From positions 1 through 64,000 of the forward strand of contig NZ_JBOFLJ010000011.1 of the NCBI RefSeq assembly GCF_051657805.1: 64,000 nucleotides of DNA, read 5' to 3'. The number at the start of each line of letters is the position of its first letter. Position 1 is the first letter of the stretch. This DNA is from Aeromonas sp051657805. GTDB taxonomy: Bacteria > Pseudomonadota > Gammaproteobacteria > Enterobacterales > Aeromonadaceae. Both the position numbers and the translations under genes were made by a program. The notes below the pieces were generated by a model that saw only the letters and a list, made by a program, of their open reading frames with translations, was not told where the DNA came from and did no database searches. This document shows, piece after piece, positions 8,013-16,469 of this stretch.

Positions 8013-9065
8013 ATGCGCGAGCAGGGAATGATGGCAGCAGGCTGGTTTATGCCTGCCGAATGGTGCCGGCATGCGGCGACCTGGATGGTCTGGCCGCACA
8101 ACAAGGCGCTGTGGGAAAACGGCTGGGGTGTGACCCTGGCCCAGGTGCAGCAGGACTTCGCCCGGGTGGTCAACGCCATCGCCCGCTTCGAACCGGTGAA
8201 TCTGGTGGTGGATCCCAGCGCCGTCGCAGAGGCTCGCGCCCTCTGCGGCGAGGGGGTGCGCTTCATTCCCCTGCCGGTGGATGACAGCTGGTGCCGTGAC
8301 TCTGGTCCCACCTTCATCTGCCATCCCGAGCTCGGCACCGCCGGCATCAGCTGGCGCTTCAACGCCTGGGGCGGCAAGTCGGCCCACGGTCTGGACGAGG
8401 GGTTGGCACGGCGCGTCCTCAACAGCCTGGAGCTGGATTGCATCGGCAGCTTCCTCGCCAACGAGGGGGGCGCCATCCACGTGGACGGCGAGGGCACCCT
8501 GATCACCACGGAATCCGTGCTGCTCAACAGCAACCGTAACCCCGGCATGAACAAGCGGGAGATCGAAGGGATCTTCAGCCGCCTGCTCGGCATCGAGAAG
8601 ACTATCTGGCTGCCGGGGGATCCAGACCACGTCACCGGCGACATGACGGACGGTCACGTGGACGGGGTCTGCGCCTTCAGCCGCCCCGGCCACCTGCTGG
8701 TGGACGCGACCCTGGATACGAACTCCACCTATGGCCGGGTCGTGCGGGAGAACCGCCGTGCCCTGGCCCTGGCTACCGATGCGAGAGGTCGCACCTTCGA
8801 GTGCCTCGAGCTGTTCGAGGCGAGCGAGGCGGTGGACGCCGAGGCCGAGGTGTTCTGCGCCTCCTACACCAACTTCTACATCGCCAACGGCGCCATCATC
8901 ATGCCTGCCTACGGCGTGGCAGCGGACGAGGCTGCGGGGGAGGTGCTGAGGCTCGCCTTCCCGGACCGGCAGCTGGTGCCGGTGCGGATCAACCAGCTGG
9001 CCCACGGCGGCGGTGGCATTCACTGCATCACTCAGCAGCAGCCGGCCTGGCCGTTGCAAGGTTAA
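8013..9065 (+). CDS. aguA: Agmatine deiminase (cytosolic)
   Basis: Converts agmatine to N-carbamoylputrescine and ammonia. At 350 aa it is typical of the peptidyl-arginine-deiminase-type family. Family motifs are WPHNKALWENGW near the N-terminus, DDSWCRDSGP, NEGGAIHVDGEGT, HVDG and the C-terminal GGGGIHCITQ, whose C338 is the catalytic cysteine. No signal peptide is present. The start follows GAGAGGCTGAG. It is the first gene of an operon continuing into the carbamoylputrescine amidase, which completes conversion to putrescine. Confidence 0.96.
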   Translation: MREQGMMAAGWFMPAEWCRHAATWMVWPHNKALWENGWGVTLAQVQQDFARVVNAIARFEPVNLVVDPSAVAEARALCGEGVRFIPLPVDDSWCRDSGPTFICHPELGTAGISWRFNAWGGKSAHGLDEGLARRVLNSLELDCIGSFLANEGGAIHVDGEGTLITTESVLLNSNRNPGMNKREIEGIFSRLLGIEKTIWLPGDPDHVTGDMTDGHVDGVCAFSRPGHLLVDATLDTNSTYGRVVRENRRALALATDARGRTFECLELFEASEAVDAEAEVFCASYTNFYIANGAIIMPAYGVAADEAAGEVLRLAFPDRQLVPVRINQLAHGGGGIHCITQQQPAWPLQG

Positions 9066-9132
9066 GGATAGGGACGCGCCTCGCCGGGTGAACCTGGCGA
9101 GGCGCCATGACGGGATCAGGGAGGAGAGATTC

Positions 9133-9204
9133 ATGAACAAGGTCGTCGCAACCATGCAGTTCGCCTGTCGGCGGGAACGGGTGTCGGGGAGGGTATACGG
9201 ATGA
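9133..9204 (+). CDS. 23-codon leader ORF, partial duplicate of aguB start
   Basis: A short ORF with a strong ribosome site (GAGGAGAG, 9121-9128) begins MNKVVATMQFACRRERV. The aguB gene right after it begins MSKIVVATTQFACSWELE, so this looks like a decayed copy of the aguB 5' end. Its stop codon overlaps the aguB start as ATGA (9201-9204), giving translational coupling. It may be a relic of tandem duplication, or a leader peptide setting aguB expression. A functional peptide product is not implied. Confidence 0.5.
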   Translation: MNKVVATMQFACRRERVSGRVYG

Positions 9205-10100
9205 GCAAGATAGTCGTCGCCACCACGCAATTCGCCTGCAGCTGGGAGCTGGAGCGCAATCTGGACATGGCGGAGAGCCTGGTACGGGAAGCCGCCGCCA
9301 AGGGGGCCAACCTGGTGCTGTTGCAGGAGCTGTTCGCCACTCCCTACTTCTGCATCGAGCAGTATCACGGCCATCTTGCGCTGGCGGAACCGTTCGAACA
9401 GAGCCGGGTGCTGCGCCGCTTCTCGGCCCTGGCACGGGAGCTGGGGGTGGTGTTGCCCATCAGCTGGTTCGAGCGCGCCGGCAACGCCTACTTCAACTCC
9501 CTGGCGGTGGCGGATGAGGATGGCCGGCTGCTCGGGGTCTATCGCAAGACCCATATCCCGAACGCCATCGGTTATCAGGAGAAGGAGTACTTCAGCCCGG
9601 GGGACACGGGGTTCAGAGTCTGGGACACGGCCGCTGGCCGCATCGGGGTCGGCATCTGCTGGGATCAGTGGTTCCCGGAGGCGGCCCGCGCCATGGCGCT
9701 GCAGGGGGCCGAGCTGCTGCTCTATCCCACCGCCATCGGCTCCGAGCCGGGTGCCGAGGCGCTCGATTCGCGGGATCACTGGCAGCTGACCCAGCGCGGT
9801 CACGCCGCCGCCAACATCATGCCGGTGATCGCCGCCAACCGCATCGGACGCGAGGTGGCGACCCGGGATCCCGAGCTTCAGATGCGCTTCTATGGCTCCT
9901 CCTTCATCACGGATCACAAGGGGGCCCTGCTGGCCGAGGCGGACAGGGACAGCCAGGGGGTGCTGGTGCAGGAGCTGGATCTGGCCGCCATGGCGGAGGA
10001 GCGGCTGACCTGGGGTATCTATCGGGATCGCCGCCCCGAGATGTATGGCGCCTTGCTGAGCCTGGACGGACGCAGCCATCGGGGAGGGCGTCCATCATGA
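9201..10100 (+). CDS. aguB: N-carbamoylputrescine amidase
   Basis: Hydrolyses N-carbamoylputrescine to putrescine, CO2 and ammonia; 299 aa, carbon-nitrogen hydrolase (nitrilase) superfamily. The catalytic triad is visible as E43 (LLQELFATPYF), K116 (YRKTHIPNAIGYQEKEYF) and C153 (GICWDQWFPEAAR). Start and stop overlap the neighbours as ATGA on both sides (leader ORF upstream, binding protein downstream), so translation of the run is coupled. GGGGAGGG precedes the start. Confidence 0.96.
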   Translation: MSKIVVATTQFACSWELERNLDMAESLVREAAAKGANLVLLQELFATPYFCIEQYHGHLALAEPFEQSRVLRRFSALARELGVVLPISWFERAGNAYFNSLAVADEDGRLLGVYRKTHIPNAIGYQEKEYFSPGDTGFRVWDTAAGRIGVGICWDQWFPEAARAMALQGAELLLYPTAIGSEPGAEALDSRDHWQLTQRGHAAANIMPVIAANRIGREVATRDPELQMRFYGSSFITDHKGALLAEADRDSQGVLVQELDLAAMAEERLTWGIYRDRRPEMYGALLSLDGRSHRGGRPS

Positions 10101-11194
10101 GCGTCTTGACCAAGATAGCCATGGGGCTGGCCCTGCTGCTGAGCGTCGGGGTTCAGGCCGAGGAGGCGCAAGAGGAGAAGGTGCTGCGCCTCTACAACTG
10201 GTCCGATTATTTCGCCCCCGATACCCTGAGCGAATTCACCAGGGAGACAGGGATCCGGGTCATCTACGACGTGATGGACAGCAGCGAGACCCTGGAGGCC
10301 AAGCTGATGGCGGGTCGCAGCGGTTATGACCTCATCTTCCCAGGCGATACGGTGGCGGAGCGGCTGATGCGGGCGGGCAGTCTGCAGCCGCTCGACAAGG
10401 ACAAGTTGCAGCACCTCGGCGATCTGGATCCCGAGCTGGTGCGCTTGCAGCTGGCCTACCCCCATGCGAAGGAGGCCGTGGTGCCCTACACCTGGGGCAC
10501 CATAGGGCTCACCTACAATGCGGATGCGATCAAGCAGAGGATGCCGGATGCCCCGGTGAACAGCCTGGACATGTTGTTCAAGCCCGAGCTGGCGGCAAAA
10601 TTTGCGGATTGCGGCATCTCGGTCTTGGACTCCCCGGACGAGGTGCTGGCGGTGGTGCTGCACTACCTCGGGCGGGATCCCCGCAGCGGCAAGGCGGCGG
10701 ATCTGGAGGCGGCCCTGGCCCTGCTCAAGGGGATCAAGCCCTATATCCGCAAGTTCCAGTCCCAGCCGGTGACCCAGCTGGTGAACGGGGATCTCTGCCT
10801 CTCTCTGGGTTACAGCGGCGACATGACCCAGGCCAGGCGCGCGGCCGCCGAGTCAGGCAAGGGGGCCGACTTCGAATACAGATTGCCGAAGGAAGGGAGC
10901 ACCATTTGGATGGACACCATGGCGATCCCGGCGGATGCCCCCCATCCTGAATATGCCTACGCCTTTATCAACTTCGTGATGCGCCCCGCCAACATGGCGG
11001 CCATCACCAACAGCACCGGCTATCCGACCGCCAGTGCCAAGGCCAAGCCCATGGTGGATACCACCATGACGGCCAACCCGGATATCTACCTGGACGAGGC
11101 CAGCTACCAGCGGCTCATTCCGGGCCAGGATATCGCTCAATCCCAGATGCGTGCCCGCATGCGAGCCTGGACTCGCTTCAAGAGCAGCCTCTGA
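10097..11194 (+). CDS. PotF-type polyamine-binding periplasmic protein
   Basis: Polyamine substrate-binding protein of 365 aa with a Sec signal peptide (about 1-21, ending VQAEE). It matches E. coli PotF along its length: LRLYNWSDYFAPDTL, an aspartate/aromatic pocket region around YDVMDSSETLEAKLMAG, PYTWGTIGLTYN, LGYSGDMTQARRAA, and the ending MRARMRAWTRFKSSL. Likely ligand is agmatine, putrescine or carbamoylputrescine. No permease or ATPase gene is next to it, so it must use a transporter elsewhere or act as a sensor/scavenger. The ATG overlaps the aguB stop. Confidence 0.9.
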   Translation: MSVLTKIAMGLALLLSVGVQAEEAQEEKVLRLYNWSDYFAPDTLSEFTRETGIRVIYDVMDSSETLEAKLMAGRSGYDLIFPGDTVAERLMRAGSLQPLDKDKLQHLGDLDPELVRLQLAYPHAKEAVVPYTWGTIGLTYNADAIKQRMPDAPVNSLDMLFKPELAAKFADCGISVLDSPDEVLAVVLHYLGRDPRSGKAADLEAALALLKGIKPYIRKFQSQPVTQLVNGDLCLSLGYSGDMTQARRAAAESGKGADFEYRLPKEGSTIWMDTMAIPADAPHPEYAYAFINFVMRPANMAAITNSTGYPTASAKAKPMVDTTMTANPDIYLDEASYQRLIPGQDIAQSQMRARMRAWTRFKSSL

Positions 11195-11211
11195 ACCCTA
11201 GGAGTAGAAAG

Positions 11212-12333
11212 ATGTTTTCCCGACGCCACGTATTGAAACAGCTGGTCGCCCTCGGCGCCATCGCCGGGTTTGGCAGCCTGCCCGGCGCCAGCTCGGCCTT
11301 CGCCGCCGGCGAGACCAGTGCCGCCGGCCGCTACCACATGCCGGAGGAGTCCACCCCCCAGGCCCAGGTCTGGGTGGCCTTCGGTGCCACCAGCGAGATC
11401 TGGGGTCGCAACTACAAGGACGTGCAGGCCACCATAGGCCGCTTGGTGAAAGCCATGGCCCCCTACACCCGGGTCAACGTGCTCTGTCATGAGGAAGAAG
11501 AGGATCTGGCGCGCCAGCTGTGCGGCGAGCGCAACACCCACTTCATCCACGCCGTGATGGACGATATCTGGCTGCGGGATACCGGCGGCGTCTTCGTGCA
11601 GGACGAGCAGGGGGAACTCGGGCTGGTGGACTTCAACTTCAACGGTTGGGGAGACAAGCAGGAGCACAGCTATGACACCAGGATAGCCTCCCTGGTGAGC
11701 CGTCAGGCGGACGCTTATTACCTGCAGAGCGATCTCATCGGCGAGGGGGGCGGCATCGAGGTGGACGGCAACGGCACCGCCATCATGACCGAGAGCAGCT
11801 GGATCAACAGCAACCGCAACCCCGGCCTCACCAAGTCCCAGGTGGAGGCGGAGCTCAAGGCCAACCTGGGGCTGCGCAAGATCATCTGGCTGCCGGGGAT
11901 CAAGGGCAAGGACATCACGGACGCTCACGTGGACTTCTACGCCCGCTTCGTGCGCCCCGGGGTGGTGGTGATCAACATGGACAATGATCCCGACTCCTAC
12001 GACTACAAGGTGACCCGCCAGCACCTGGCCATCTTGCAGCAGGCGACGGACGCCGATGGCAACAAACTGGAGCTGCATCAGCTGCCGCCCCCGCTCGGTG
12101 GACGAGACAATAAATTCAGCCGCAGCCCGGACTTTGCCGCCGGTTACATCAACTACCTGCCCATCAACGGCGCCGTCATCGCTCCCCAGTTCGGGGATGC
12201 CAAGGCCGACCGTCATTGCCGGGATCTGCTGGCTCGCCTCTATCCGGATCGGGAGATAGTGCAGATCGACATAGATCCTGTGGCGGCCGGTGGTGGTGGC
12301 ATCCACTGCATCACCCTGCATCAGCCTGCCTGA
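11212..12333 (+). CDS. Tat-exported agmatine deiminase paralogue
   Basis: A second agmatine-deiminase family protein, 373 aa. It begins with a twin-arginine signal (MFSRRHVLKQL, then a mild hydrophobic stretch and cleavage near SSAFAAGE), so it should fold in the cytosol and be exported. Family motifs are present: MDDIWLRDTGG, GEGGGIEVDGNGT, INSNRNPGL, TDAHVDFYARF and C-terminal GGGGIHCITLHQ with catalytic C366. Expected reaction is agmatine to N-carbamoylputrescine in the periplasm. It ends the operon 17 bp after the binding-protein gene. Activity on other guanidines is possible. Confidence 0.88.
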   Translation: MFSRRHVLKQLVALGAIAGFGSLPGASSAFAAGETSAAGRYHMPEESTPQAQVWVAFGATSEIWGRNYKDVQATIGRLVKAMAPYTRVNVLCHEEEEDLARQLCGERNTHFIHAVMDDIWLRDTGGVFVQDEQGELGLVDFNFNGWGDKQEHSYDTRIASLVSRQADAYYLQSDLIGEGGGIEVDGNGTAIMTESSWINSNRNPGLTKSQVEAELKANLGLRKIIWLPGIKGKDITDAHVDFYARFVRPGVVVINMDNDPDSYDYKVTRQHLAILQQATDADGNKLELHQLPPPLGGRDNKFSRSPDFAAGYINYLPINGAVIAPQFGDAKADRHCRDLLARLYPDREIVQIDIDPVAAGGGGIHCITLHQPA

Positions 12334-12371
12334 TAGTTCGCCAAGATAGGTAATGCCAGCGTGAAATACTG

Positions 12372-12395
12372 CATGGGGCGCCTCGGCGCCCCATG
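12372..12395 (+). terminator. Hairpin ending the agmatine operon
   Basis: CATGGGGCGCC-TC-GGCGCCCCATG is a perfect 11-bp stem with a weak T tract after it. It sits between convergent genes. Confidence 0.6.
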
Positions 12396-12425
12396 TCATT
12401 GCTGTCGTCAGCTGGATAACCTGGG

Positions 12426-13130
12426 TCAGATCCCCGTCATGCCGATCTCGTCGAGCTGGACGTGGGCGGGTTGGCGCAGGGTGTAGAGCACGGCCTCGGC
12501 CAGATCTTCCACCTGCAACCAGCCGGGCTTGCGCTCACTGGCGCAGGCCGGGGGCGGCACCTGTACCAGGCCGGGGCAGAGGGTATGCACTCGTATGCCC
12601 TGATGCTGCACCTCTTCCCGCAGCGCCTTGGCAAATCCCAGCACGGCAAACTTGGCGGCACAGTAGACGTTGGCCCTGGCGTAGCCGTGCTTGGCGGCCT
12701 GGGAGGCGATGTTGATGATGGTGCCGTGGCGGCGGGCCAGCATGTCCGGCAGGCAGGCCTGGGTCAGCAGGAAGGTCCCCTTGGCGCAGGTGTTCATCAC
12801 CCTGTCCCACTCCGATTCCGGTAGATCCTGCACCAGATAATCGCTGCCAACCCCGCTGTTGTTGATCAGCAGATCGATGGGGCCGAGCAGGGCGCTGGCC
12901 TGGGCGTGCTGGGCACGCACCTGGGGGCCGTCGCACACATCCAGCACCAGGGGCAGCACCCTCACCCCGTATTGGGCGCTAAGGCGAGCCGCCTCTCGCT
13001 CCAGCAATGACTGGCGACGGGACGCCAGGATCAGCTCTACCCCCTCACGGGCCAGTGACTCGGCGATGGCCAGTCCGATCCCGCTGGCGCCACCGGTGAT
13101 CAGGGCGCGTGTTGCTCTCAGTTCGTTCAT
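12426..13130 (-). CDS. Short-chain dehydrogenase/reductase
   Basis: A 234-aa classical SDR oxidoreductase. The NAD(P)-binding glycine motif is TGGASGIGLAIAES near the N-terminus, NNSGVG follows, and the active-site YxxxK is seen as YCAAK within ARANVYCAAKFAVLGFAKAL, with a Ser-containing IASQAAKHG before it. Substrate is unknown. The start is placed at MNELRATRALITGG because GGAGGAGC lies 7 bp before that ATG; upstream in-frame extension is rejected. Strong palindromes upstream suggest dedicated regulation. Confidence 0.9.
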   Translation of the reverse strand: MNELRATRALITGGASGIGLAIAESLAREGVELILASRRQSLLEREAARLSAQYGVRVLPLVLDVCDGPQVRAQHAQASALLGPIDLLINNSGVGSDYLVQDLPESEWDRVMNTCAKGTFLLTQACLPDMLARRHGTIINIASQAAKHGYARANVYCAAKFAVLGFAKALREEVQHQGIRVHTLCPGLVQVPPPACASERKPGWLQVEDLAEAVLYTLRQPAHVQLDEIGMTGI

Positions 13131-13206
13131 CTTTTGCTCCTCCGAAATGGTGGAGGCATTGTGGCTAGGGGCGATGCGGGACGGTAGGGGGGAGGCGGCG
13201 TTAGCT

Positions 13207-13252
13207 CGAACCCTGGTTCGGATTTGGCGCAAGGGATTCGAACTTTGGTTCT
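13207..13252. promoter_or_regulatory. Palindrome pair upstream of the SDR gene
   Basis: CGAACC-CT-GGTTCG at 13207-13220 is a perfect inverted repeat. An imperfect copy, CGAAC-TTT-GGTTC, lies at 13239-13251, about three helical turns away. They lie 77-121 bp upstream of the SDR start, as expected for a dimeric regulator bound at tandem sites. The regulator is not known. Confidence 0.5.
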
Positions 13253-13306
13253 AGGCTGGCGTCGAGTCTTTCAAAGGGCCAGCGCCTGTCCCTTGATCTT
13301 GAAAAC

Positions 13307-13332
13307 AAAACGCCGCCCGAGGGCGGCGTTTT
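13307..13332 (-). terminator. Terminator of the AI-2E/NUDIX-PAP2 operon
   Basis: AAAACGCCGCCC-GA-GGGCGGCGTTTT, a perfect 12-bp stem with T/A tracts on both sides, directly after the permease stop. Confidence 0.88.
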
Positions 13333-13335
13333 GGA

Positions 13336-14424
13336 TCATGGCAACGCCTTCTCCTGGGGTGGTGCTGTGACGGCGGTCGCGGGATGTTCATCCTCCTTGA
13401 TCCAGGCATCCAGCAGGGTGTAACCGACCGCCAGCACCACGGGCCCGATGAAGAGGCCGATGATCCCCATGGCCAGCAGGCCGCCGATGACCCCGACCAG
13501 GATCAGGATCAGCGGCAAATCGGCGCCGCGTTTGATGAGGAAGGGGCGCAGGAAGTTGTCCATGGTGCCCGCCAGCACGGACCAGACCAGCAGGAAGGTG
13601 CCCCAGGTGGTGTCGCCGCTCCAGTAGAGGTAGCCGACGCTGGCCAGCAGCACGGGGAAGGGACCGATCTGGGCCACGATCAGCAGGAACATCAGCACCA
13701 CCAACACCATGGTGTAGGGGATGCCGGCGATCAGCAGGCCGAGCCCGGCCACCGAGGACTGCACCAGGGCGGTGACCACCACTCCCATGGCGACGGCACG
13801 AATGGCCTGGGAGGCCAGCACTGTGGCGTTGTCACCACGCTGTCCCGCCAACCGGTGGGCGAAGCGGCGAATGCCGTCGGCCGCCTTCTCACCGGAGTGG
13901 TAGAGCAGGCCGCAGATGGCCACGGTCAGCATGAAGTGGACGAACAGCAGGCCGAGATTGCCCGCCTGGGCCGCCAGCCAGCGGGCGGTCTGGCCGAAGT
14001 AGGGGGCCAGCTTGGCGAACAGCACCTGACCGCCGCTCGCCAGGATCTGCTGCCAGAACTCATACAGCTTGTCGCCGACCACGGGGACCTGTTGCAGCCA
14101 GAGCAGTTCCGGGGGCGGCGAGTGGCTCAGCTGGGTGCCGAGCTCGATCAGCATGGGGGCCTTCTCCGCCACGTTGGCCAGGGTCATGAACAGGGGAATG
14201 ACAAACATCAGCAGCAAGATGCTGCTCATCAGCAGGGCGGCCAGGGCGCGCTTGCCCCACAGCAGGCGCTGGGCCATCTGCATCAGCGGCCAGGTGGCAA
14301 TGGTGATCATGGTGGCCCACACCAGGGCGGGCAGGAAGGGGCGCAGCACCATGAAGCACGAGATGATGAGCAGGCTGAGGAACAGCACCCCCAGGGTGAT
14401 CTTGGCCAAATCCACTTTTTTCAT
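13336..14424 (-). CDS. AI-2E family permease (YdiK-like)
   Basis: Inner-membrane protein of 362 aa in the AI-2E/PerM family, with about seven or eight hydrophobic segments and the family's central region SVAGLGLLIAGIPYTMVL and C-terminal GIIGLFIGPVVLAVGYTLL. Most similar in layout to E. coli YdiK. Despite the family name the substrate is not established. The start chosen is MKKVDLAKITLG; the upstream in-frame stretch overlaps the neighbouring gene. It lies 16 bp after the NUDIX-PAP2 gene and is probably cotranscribed with it. Confidence 0.88.
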   Translation of the reverse strand: MKKVDLAKITLGVLFLSLLIISCFMVLRPFLPALVWATMITIATWPLMQMAQRLLWGKRALAALLMSSILLLMFVIPLFMTLANVAEKAPMLIELGTQLSHSPPPELLWLQQVPVVGDKLYEFWQQILASGGQVLFAKLAPYFGQTARWLAAQAGNLGLLFVHFMLTVAICGLLYHSGEKAADGIRRFAHRLAGQRGDNATVLASQAIRAVAMGVVVTALVQSSVAGLGLLIAGIPYTMVLVVLMFLLIVAQIGPFPVLLASVGYLYWSGDTTWGTFLLVWSVLAGTMDNFLRPFLIKRGADLPLILILVGVIGGLLAMGIIGLFIGPVVLAVGYTLLDAWIKEDEHPATAVTAPPQEKALP

Positions 14425-14440
14425 AGCTATCGCATTCCCT

Positions 14441-15817
14441 TTAATGAGGGGTTGGGCCCCGGTGCGTGGAGCCGGGGTTGATAAAACGCAGTGACCACCA
14501 GAGGCCGGCACTCAGCCAGAGCCCCAGGCCGCCGAGGAGCACGCCCTGCCCTATCAGGATCAGCAGGGAGCTGCTGGTGAGCAGGGGCAGGGTGAGCAAC
14601 AGGCCGCCCATGCCCAGGCTGACCGACAGGGCCAGCAGGGCCGAGCCTAGGGCGGGCACAGGGTGTCGTTCGAGTGGGAACAGAGTACCCGATACCAGGC
14701 CAAGGGTGAACATGGCCAGCGCCCCCAGGGCGCTGGATTGGGTGAGCCAGGCCCCCAGCAGGCTGACGAGGATCAGGGCCGCCCAGGAGCCGCGGTTGTC
14801 CGCCAGGGCGAAGAGAGGTTTGCGCAGGGCCAGCAGCAGGGTGCCGAGCCCCAGGCCCGCCACCACGTCCGAGATGAAGTGCACCCCGAGCCAGACCCGG
14901 GCCAGTCCCGCCAGACACGCCAGCAGCAGGGCGAGCGTGATCCCTTGCCAGGCCCGGATCCCGGGCAGCGAGCAGAGCAGCAGGCCCCAGCACAGCAAGG
15001 CGGAGGCGGTGTGACCGCTCGGCATGCCAAAGCCCTGGGCGCTCTGCCCCGCGAGCGCGGGGTCCAGATGGAAGGGCCGGGGCCAGCCCAATCCCTCCTT
15101 GGCGAGCTGCACCAGCAGGGTGAGCAGCGCCATGGTAAACAGCATACGGTACAGCCTGGGCCAGCCGAGCAGGGGCAGGAGCAGCAGGGCCACCCCGAGC
15201 TGGACGGGGGCCGTGCCGAGCAGGTTGCCGGCCAGGGGCCAGAGGGCGTTCGGCCCAATCCAGCCTTGCAGGCGCTGGATCAGGGGCAGCTCGGCCCGGT
15301 GCAATGGGCTGGCGTCCTCGCTGAAATTGGCCTGCCACTGGACCGGACTCTCGGCCACCTCGCCGAGCCTGGGGATTAGCCAGTCGAGCTGCGCCGGGAA
15401 GCGGCGCTCCCCATCTGGCAGCAAGGCCGGTTCGATCAGCCTGGCATTGAGGATCTCGCCGCCGAGGTTCGGTGCCTGCAGTATGGAGACAAAGCCCGAG
15501 CCTCGCTGGGCCTGGATGGGAGTGAGGGTCTGGCAGGCGAACAGTTGGGCCCGCTGCCAACGCCCCAGCTCGGCGGTGATGCGACCCTGCAGCCCCGTCT
15601 CCTCATGGAGTTCCCGCAGGGCCGCCTGCTCGGCGTTCTCCCCCGCGTCTATGTAGCCGCCGCTCAGGCTGTAGCGGCCGGAGATCCTGTCTTGCACCAG
15701 CAGCAGTTGTTGCTGGTGGCGGATCACGCAGGCGGCCGCGCCGGGGGCCGTTTGATCGGCCTGGACGGTGAGCAGGGGTGACAGCAACAGAAACAGGAAA
15801 AAGAGGGCGCGGATCAT
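14441..15817 (-). CDS. Exported NUDIX hydrolase - PAP2 phosphatase fusion
   Basis: A 458-aa fusion. A Sec-type signal or anchor (about 1-20, MIRALFFLFLLLSPLL) is followed by a NUDIX domain whose box is complete (G54, E60, R68-E69, E72-E73, G75). Residues about 190-450 form a polytopic PAP2 phosphatase with K240...R247-P248, PSGHT at 266-270, and R307...H313...D317. The NUDIX half would cleave a nucleoside-diphosphate-linked compound, and the PAP2 half would dephosphorylate a lipid or diphosphate at the membrane outer face. The signal-like N-terminus puts the NUDIX domain in the periplasm, which is unusual. It shares an operon with the AI-2E permease. Confidence 0.9.
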   Translation of the reverse strand: MIRALFFLFLLLSPLLTVQADQTAPGAAACVIRHQQQLLLVQDRISGRYSLSGGYIDAGENAEQAALRELHEETGLQGRITAELGRWQRAQLFACQTLTPIQAQRGSGFVSILQAPNLGGEILNARLIEPALLPDGERRFPAQLDWLIPRLGEVAESPVQWQANFSEDASPLHRAELPLIQRLQGWIGPNALWPLAGNLLGTAPVQLGVALLLLPLLGWPRLYRMLFTMALLTLLVQLAKEGLGWPRPFHLDPALAGQSAQGFGMPSGHTASALLCWGLLLCSLPGIRAWQGITLALLLACLAGLARVWLGVHFISDVVAGLGLGTLLLALRKPLFALADNRGSWAALILVSLLGAWLTQSSALGALAMFTLGLVSGTLFPLERHPVPALGSALLALSVSLGMGGLLLTLPLLTSSSLLILIGQGVLLGGLGLWLSAGLWWSLRFINPGSTHRGPTPH

Positions 15818-16012
15818 GGTGGGTCCGTGAAGGCTGATGAATGGGGCAAGGGTCACAGAAATCAGCGACTTGGGCAATGGTTTACCGACACATCCCTGTC
15901 GCAACTGACGCAGCCTCGGCCCAATCTGGGCCACAAGGATTGCCGTTGGCGGAGGCAGTCCCTAGTATTGGCGGCTATTGTTCCTTTCACGCAACTCATC
16001 TTGGGGCTTTCC

Positions 16013-16390
16013 ATGAGACAGTTTGGCTTTTTCCTCGGGGTCGCCATCGGCGTCATCTTGATACTGTTCGGCAGCATCGTCATCTTCCAGGCCTTGCCCG
16101 CCGCGTTGGACGTGCTGGAGATGCCGAGCCGCATCCCCTTCGTGCGCGAGGTGTACACCTGGCTGATGACCAGTGCCAACGGCCTCACCAACCAGCTGGA
16201 ACAGAACTTCCTGGAGGCCTTCCAGACAGTCCTCAAGCTGATACTGCTCATCACATTCATGTGGGTCTGCGTCAAGCTGGTGAACATGGGGGTCTTGATC
16301 ATCCGGGCCGGGGTCGACCTTATCCGCACCGCCATCGAGCACAGCGAAGACAAGGTGGCCAAGCCCTCCGAGCAGGATCGCCACTTCTAA
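16013..16390 (+). CDS. Small two-TM membrane protein, unknown function
   Basis: I do not recognise this family. It is a 125-aa protein with two hydrophobic spans (about 5-27 and 80-105) joined by a polar, mostly helical loop, and ends in a charged tail. The start MRQFGFFLGVAIGV is preferred over an in-frame upstream extension whose composition is unlike a protein. It is divergent from the NUDIX-PAP2 gene and followed by its own terminator. Confidence 0.7.
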   Translation: MRQFGFFLGVAIGVILILFGSIVIFQALPAALDVLEMPSRIPFVREVYTWLMTSANGLTNQLEQNFLEAFQTVLKLILLITFMWVCVKLVNMGVLIIRAGVDLIRTAIEHSEDKVAKPSEQDRHF

Positions 16391-16418
16391 GGTTTCACTG
16401 CCTCATCGCAGATAGACA

Positions 16419-16444
16419 ACAGGCCACCCCAGGGTGGCCTGTTT
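16419..16444. terminator. Terminator between membrane protein and repeat lipoprotein
   Basis: ACAGGCCACCC-CA-GGGTGGCCTGT is a perfect 11-bp stem, followed by TT. Convergent genes flank it, so it may serve both. Confidence 0.75.
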
Positions 16445-16469
16445 GCATGGTGGGATATGCCACCGAGTA

